From Acidobacteriota bacterium (GTDB lineage Bacteria; Actinomycetota; Thermoleophilia; Gaiellales; Gaiellaceae), in contig JAGWRZ010000041.1 of the NCBI GenBank assembly GCA_028876365.1, positions 1 to 48,450 of the forward strand: a DNA stretch of 48,450 nucleotides. Reading direction: 5' to 3'. Of this stretch, positions 47,852 through 48,450 are shown one piece after another. The notes beneath the pieces are model-generated. The model saw nothing but the letters and a program-made list of their open reading frames with translations. It ran no database searches and was not told where the DNA came from. Numbering within the stretch: position 1 is the stretch's first letter; every line of letters begins with the position of its first letter. Made by a program: the position numbers and the translations under genes.

Positions 47852-48450
47852 TCAGAGACCGTTCCACGTCGCGATGTGGACGGGTGCGACGAGCGGCCGT
47901 CCGACGTCGAGCTGGACCTGCGTATGCGGATGCAGCGGGATCGAGCGCGGGTTGCCGTGCCAGACCTTGCCGTCGACGAGCGCCGTGACCGTTCCCCTGG
48001 CCGGACCGACGCGCGTCGCGTCGAGCGGTTGCTTCCATACGTCGAAGAAGTTCCCGAGCGTGAACGTCCGCTGCACCGGCGACTCCATGTGGATGATCCC
48101 GTCGGCGGCGTGCGTGTGGAGCCACGCGAAGCACGAGCCGGAGACGACGAACGCGCCGGCCGGGGTTCCCTGCGATTTCGGGCTTGCGATCCCGACGCCG
48201 GCCGGGACGCGGACCGAGCGTCCGTCGACGAAGATCGTCAGCCGCGCGTGGACGTGGAAGACGAGCTGCTCGGTTCGCCCGCACGAGATGCCGTCGACCG
48301 AGGCCCCCGGGGCGGGGGCGCCCGCGGGCGCGAGGTCGAGCCCGCGCTCGAGCGGCGGACCTTCCGGCCCGGGCGGCCCGAGCGGGCCGGGCGAGACGAA
48401 GCCGGCCAGCTTCGGCGCGCCGCCGCCGGTGAACGCGAGCGCGAGGCCCG
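47852..48450 (-). CDS. His-rich, Pro-rich protein, C-terminal part (5' end outside window)
   Basis: The minus-strand frame is open from the window edge to TGA at 47852, at least 199 codons. The upstream part is Pro/Gly-rich and low complexity (PGPLGPPGPEG-like), probably a linker after an export signal. The rest repeats a small beta-rich unit with histidines and cysteines: SCGRTEQLVFHVHARLTIFV, GSCFAWLHTHAADGIIHMES, then FTLGNFFDVWKQPLDATRV and RSIPLHPHTQVQLDVG. HVH, HTH and HPH suggest metal binding outside the membrane. I do not recognise a named family. It is 5 bp past the tRNA-Leu end. Confidence 0.75.
   Translation of the reverse strand, partial: GLALAFTGGGAPKLAGFVSPGPLGPPGPEGPPLERGLDLAPAGAPAPGASVDGISCGRTEQLVFHVHARLTIFVDGRSVRVPAGVGIASPKSQGTPAGAFVVSGSCFAWLHTHAADGIIHMESPVQRTFTLGNFFDVWKQPLDATRVGPARGTVTALVDGKVWHGNPRSIPLHPHTQVQLDVGRPLVAPVHIATWNGL

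Overview
The window is high-GC, gene-dense bacterial chromosome. It carries the actinobacterial order coaD - SepIVA-like - yceD - rpmF - plsX - acpP - rnc - smc - ftsY - ffh - rpsP - khpA - rimM - trmD - lepB - rplS - rnhB - yraN - comM - dprA. GTG starts, 4-bp stop/start overlaps, an AdnAB/AddAB-like nuclease pair and short zinc-ribbon proteins suggest a deep-branching actinobacterium. Thermoleophilia (Gaiella-like) is my best guess; this is inferred from gene content, not from a marker tree.

Region by region: (1) 1-6.6 kb holds the end of coaD, a coiled-coil division-type protein, an inserted LysR/DMT-exporter pair, yceD, an inserted aldo/keto reductase, then rpmF-plsX-acpP-rnc, which joins ribosome, lipid and RNA processing. 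(2) 6.6-14.7 kb holds a strikingly short smc, ftsY and ffh (both SRP GTPases), interrupted by a dodecin-like gene and a large adenylate cyclase/ATPase/TPR signalling protein on the minus strand. (3) 14.7-19 kb is a tightly overlapping translation and secretion operon (rpsP to yraN). (4) 19-26.9 kb holds two tandem cupins, a DNA methyltransferase, a second methyltransferase, comM and dprA, an FAD oxidoreductase and a membrane-anchored barrel-like protein. (5) 26.9-33.6 kb holds three-subunit pyridine nucleotide transhydrogenase, two DedA proteins, an HD-GYP protein, an isocitrate/isopropylmalate-type dehydrogenase and topoisomerase IB. (6) 33.6-41.5 kb holds a zinc-ribbon/AT-hook protein, two nuclease-helicase subunits, endonuclease III and a methyltransferase. 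(7) 41.5-48.5 kb, mostly minus strand, holds yqgE, DUF190 and crcB behind a fluoride riboswitch, then PAS, GST-like, trxB, rmuC and a DsbA/DsbB pair. A tRNA-Leu(TAA) and a truncated His-rich protein close the window.

The most interesting signals are: a repeated TANNNT box 6-9 nt before the start codon of at least sixteen genes, pointing to widespread leaderless mRNA; an SMC of 836 residues with arms roughly 60% of normal length; a fluoride riboswitch whose aptamer contains a 9-nt perfect complement of the crcB ribosome-binding site and AUG; an rnc gene with no ATG, GTG or TTG start and a replaced active-site Asp; a perfect 22-bp palindrome overlapping the ffh promoter; and three ~105-bp inverted-repeat elements, two of which sit exactly in the gaps between convergent genes. 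No CRISPR array, prophage or intact insertion sequence was seen. No stretch longer than about 300 bases lacks a gene.
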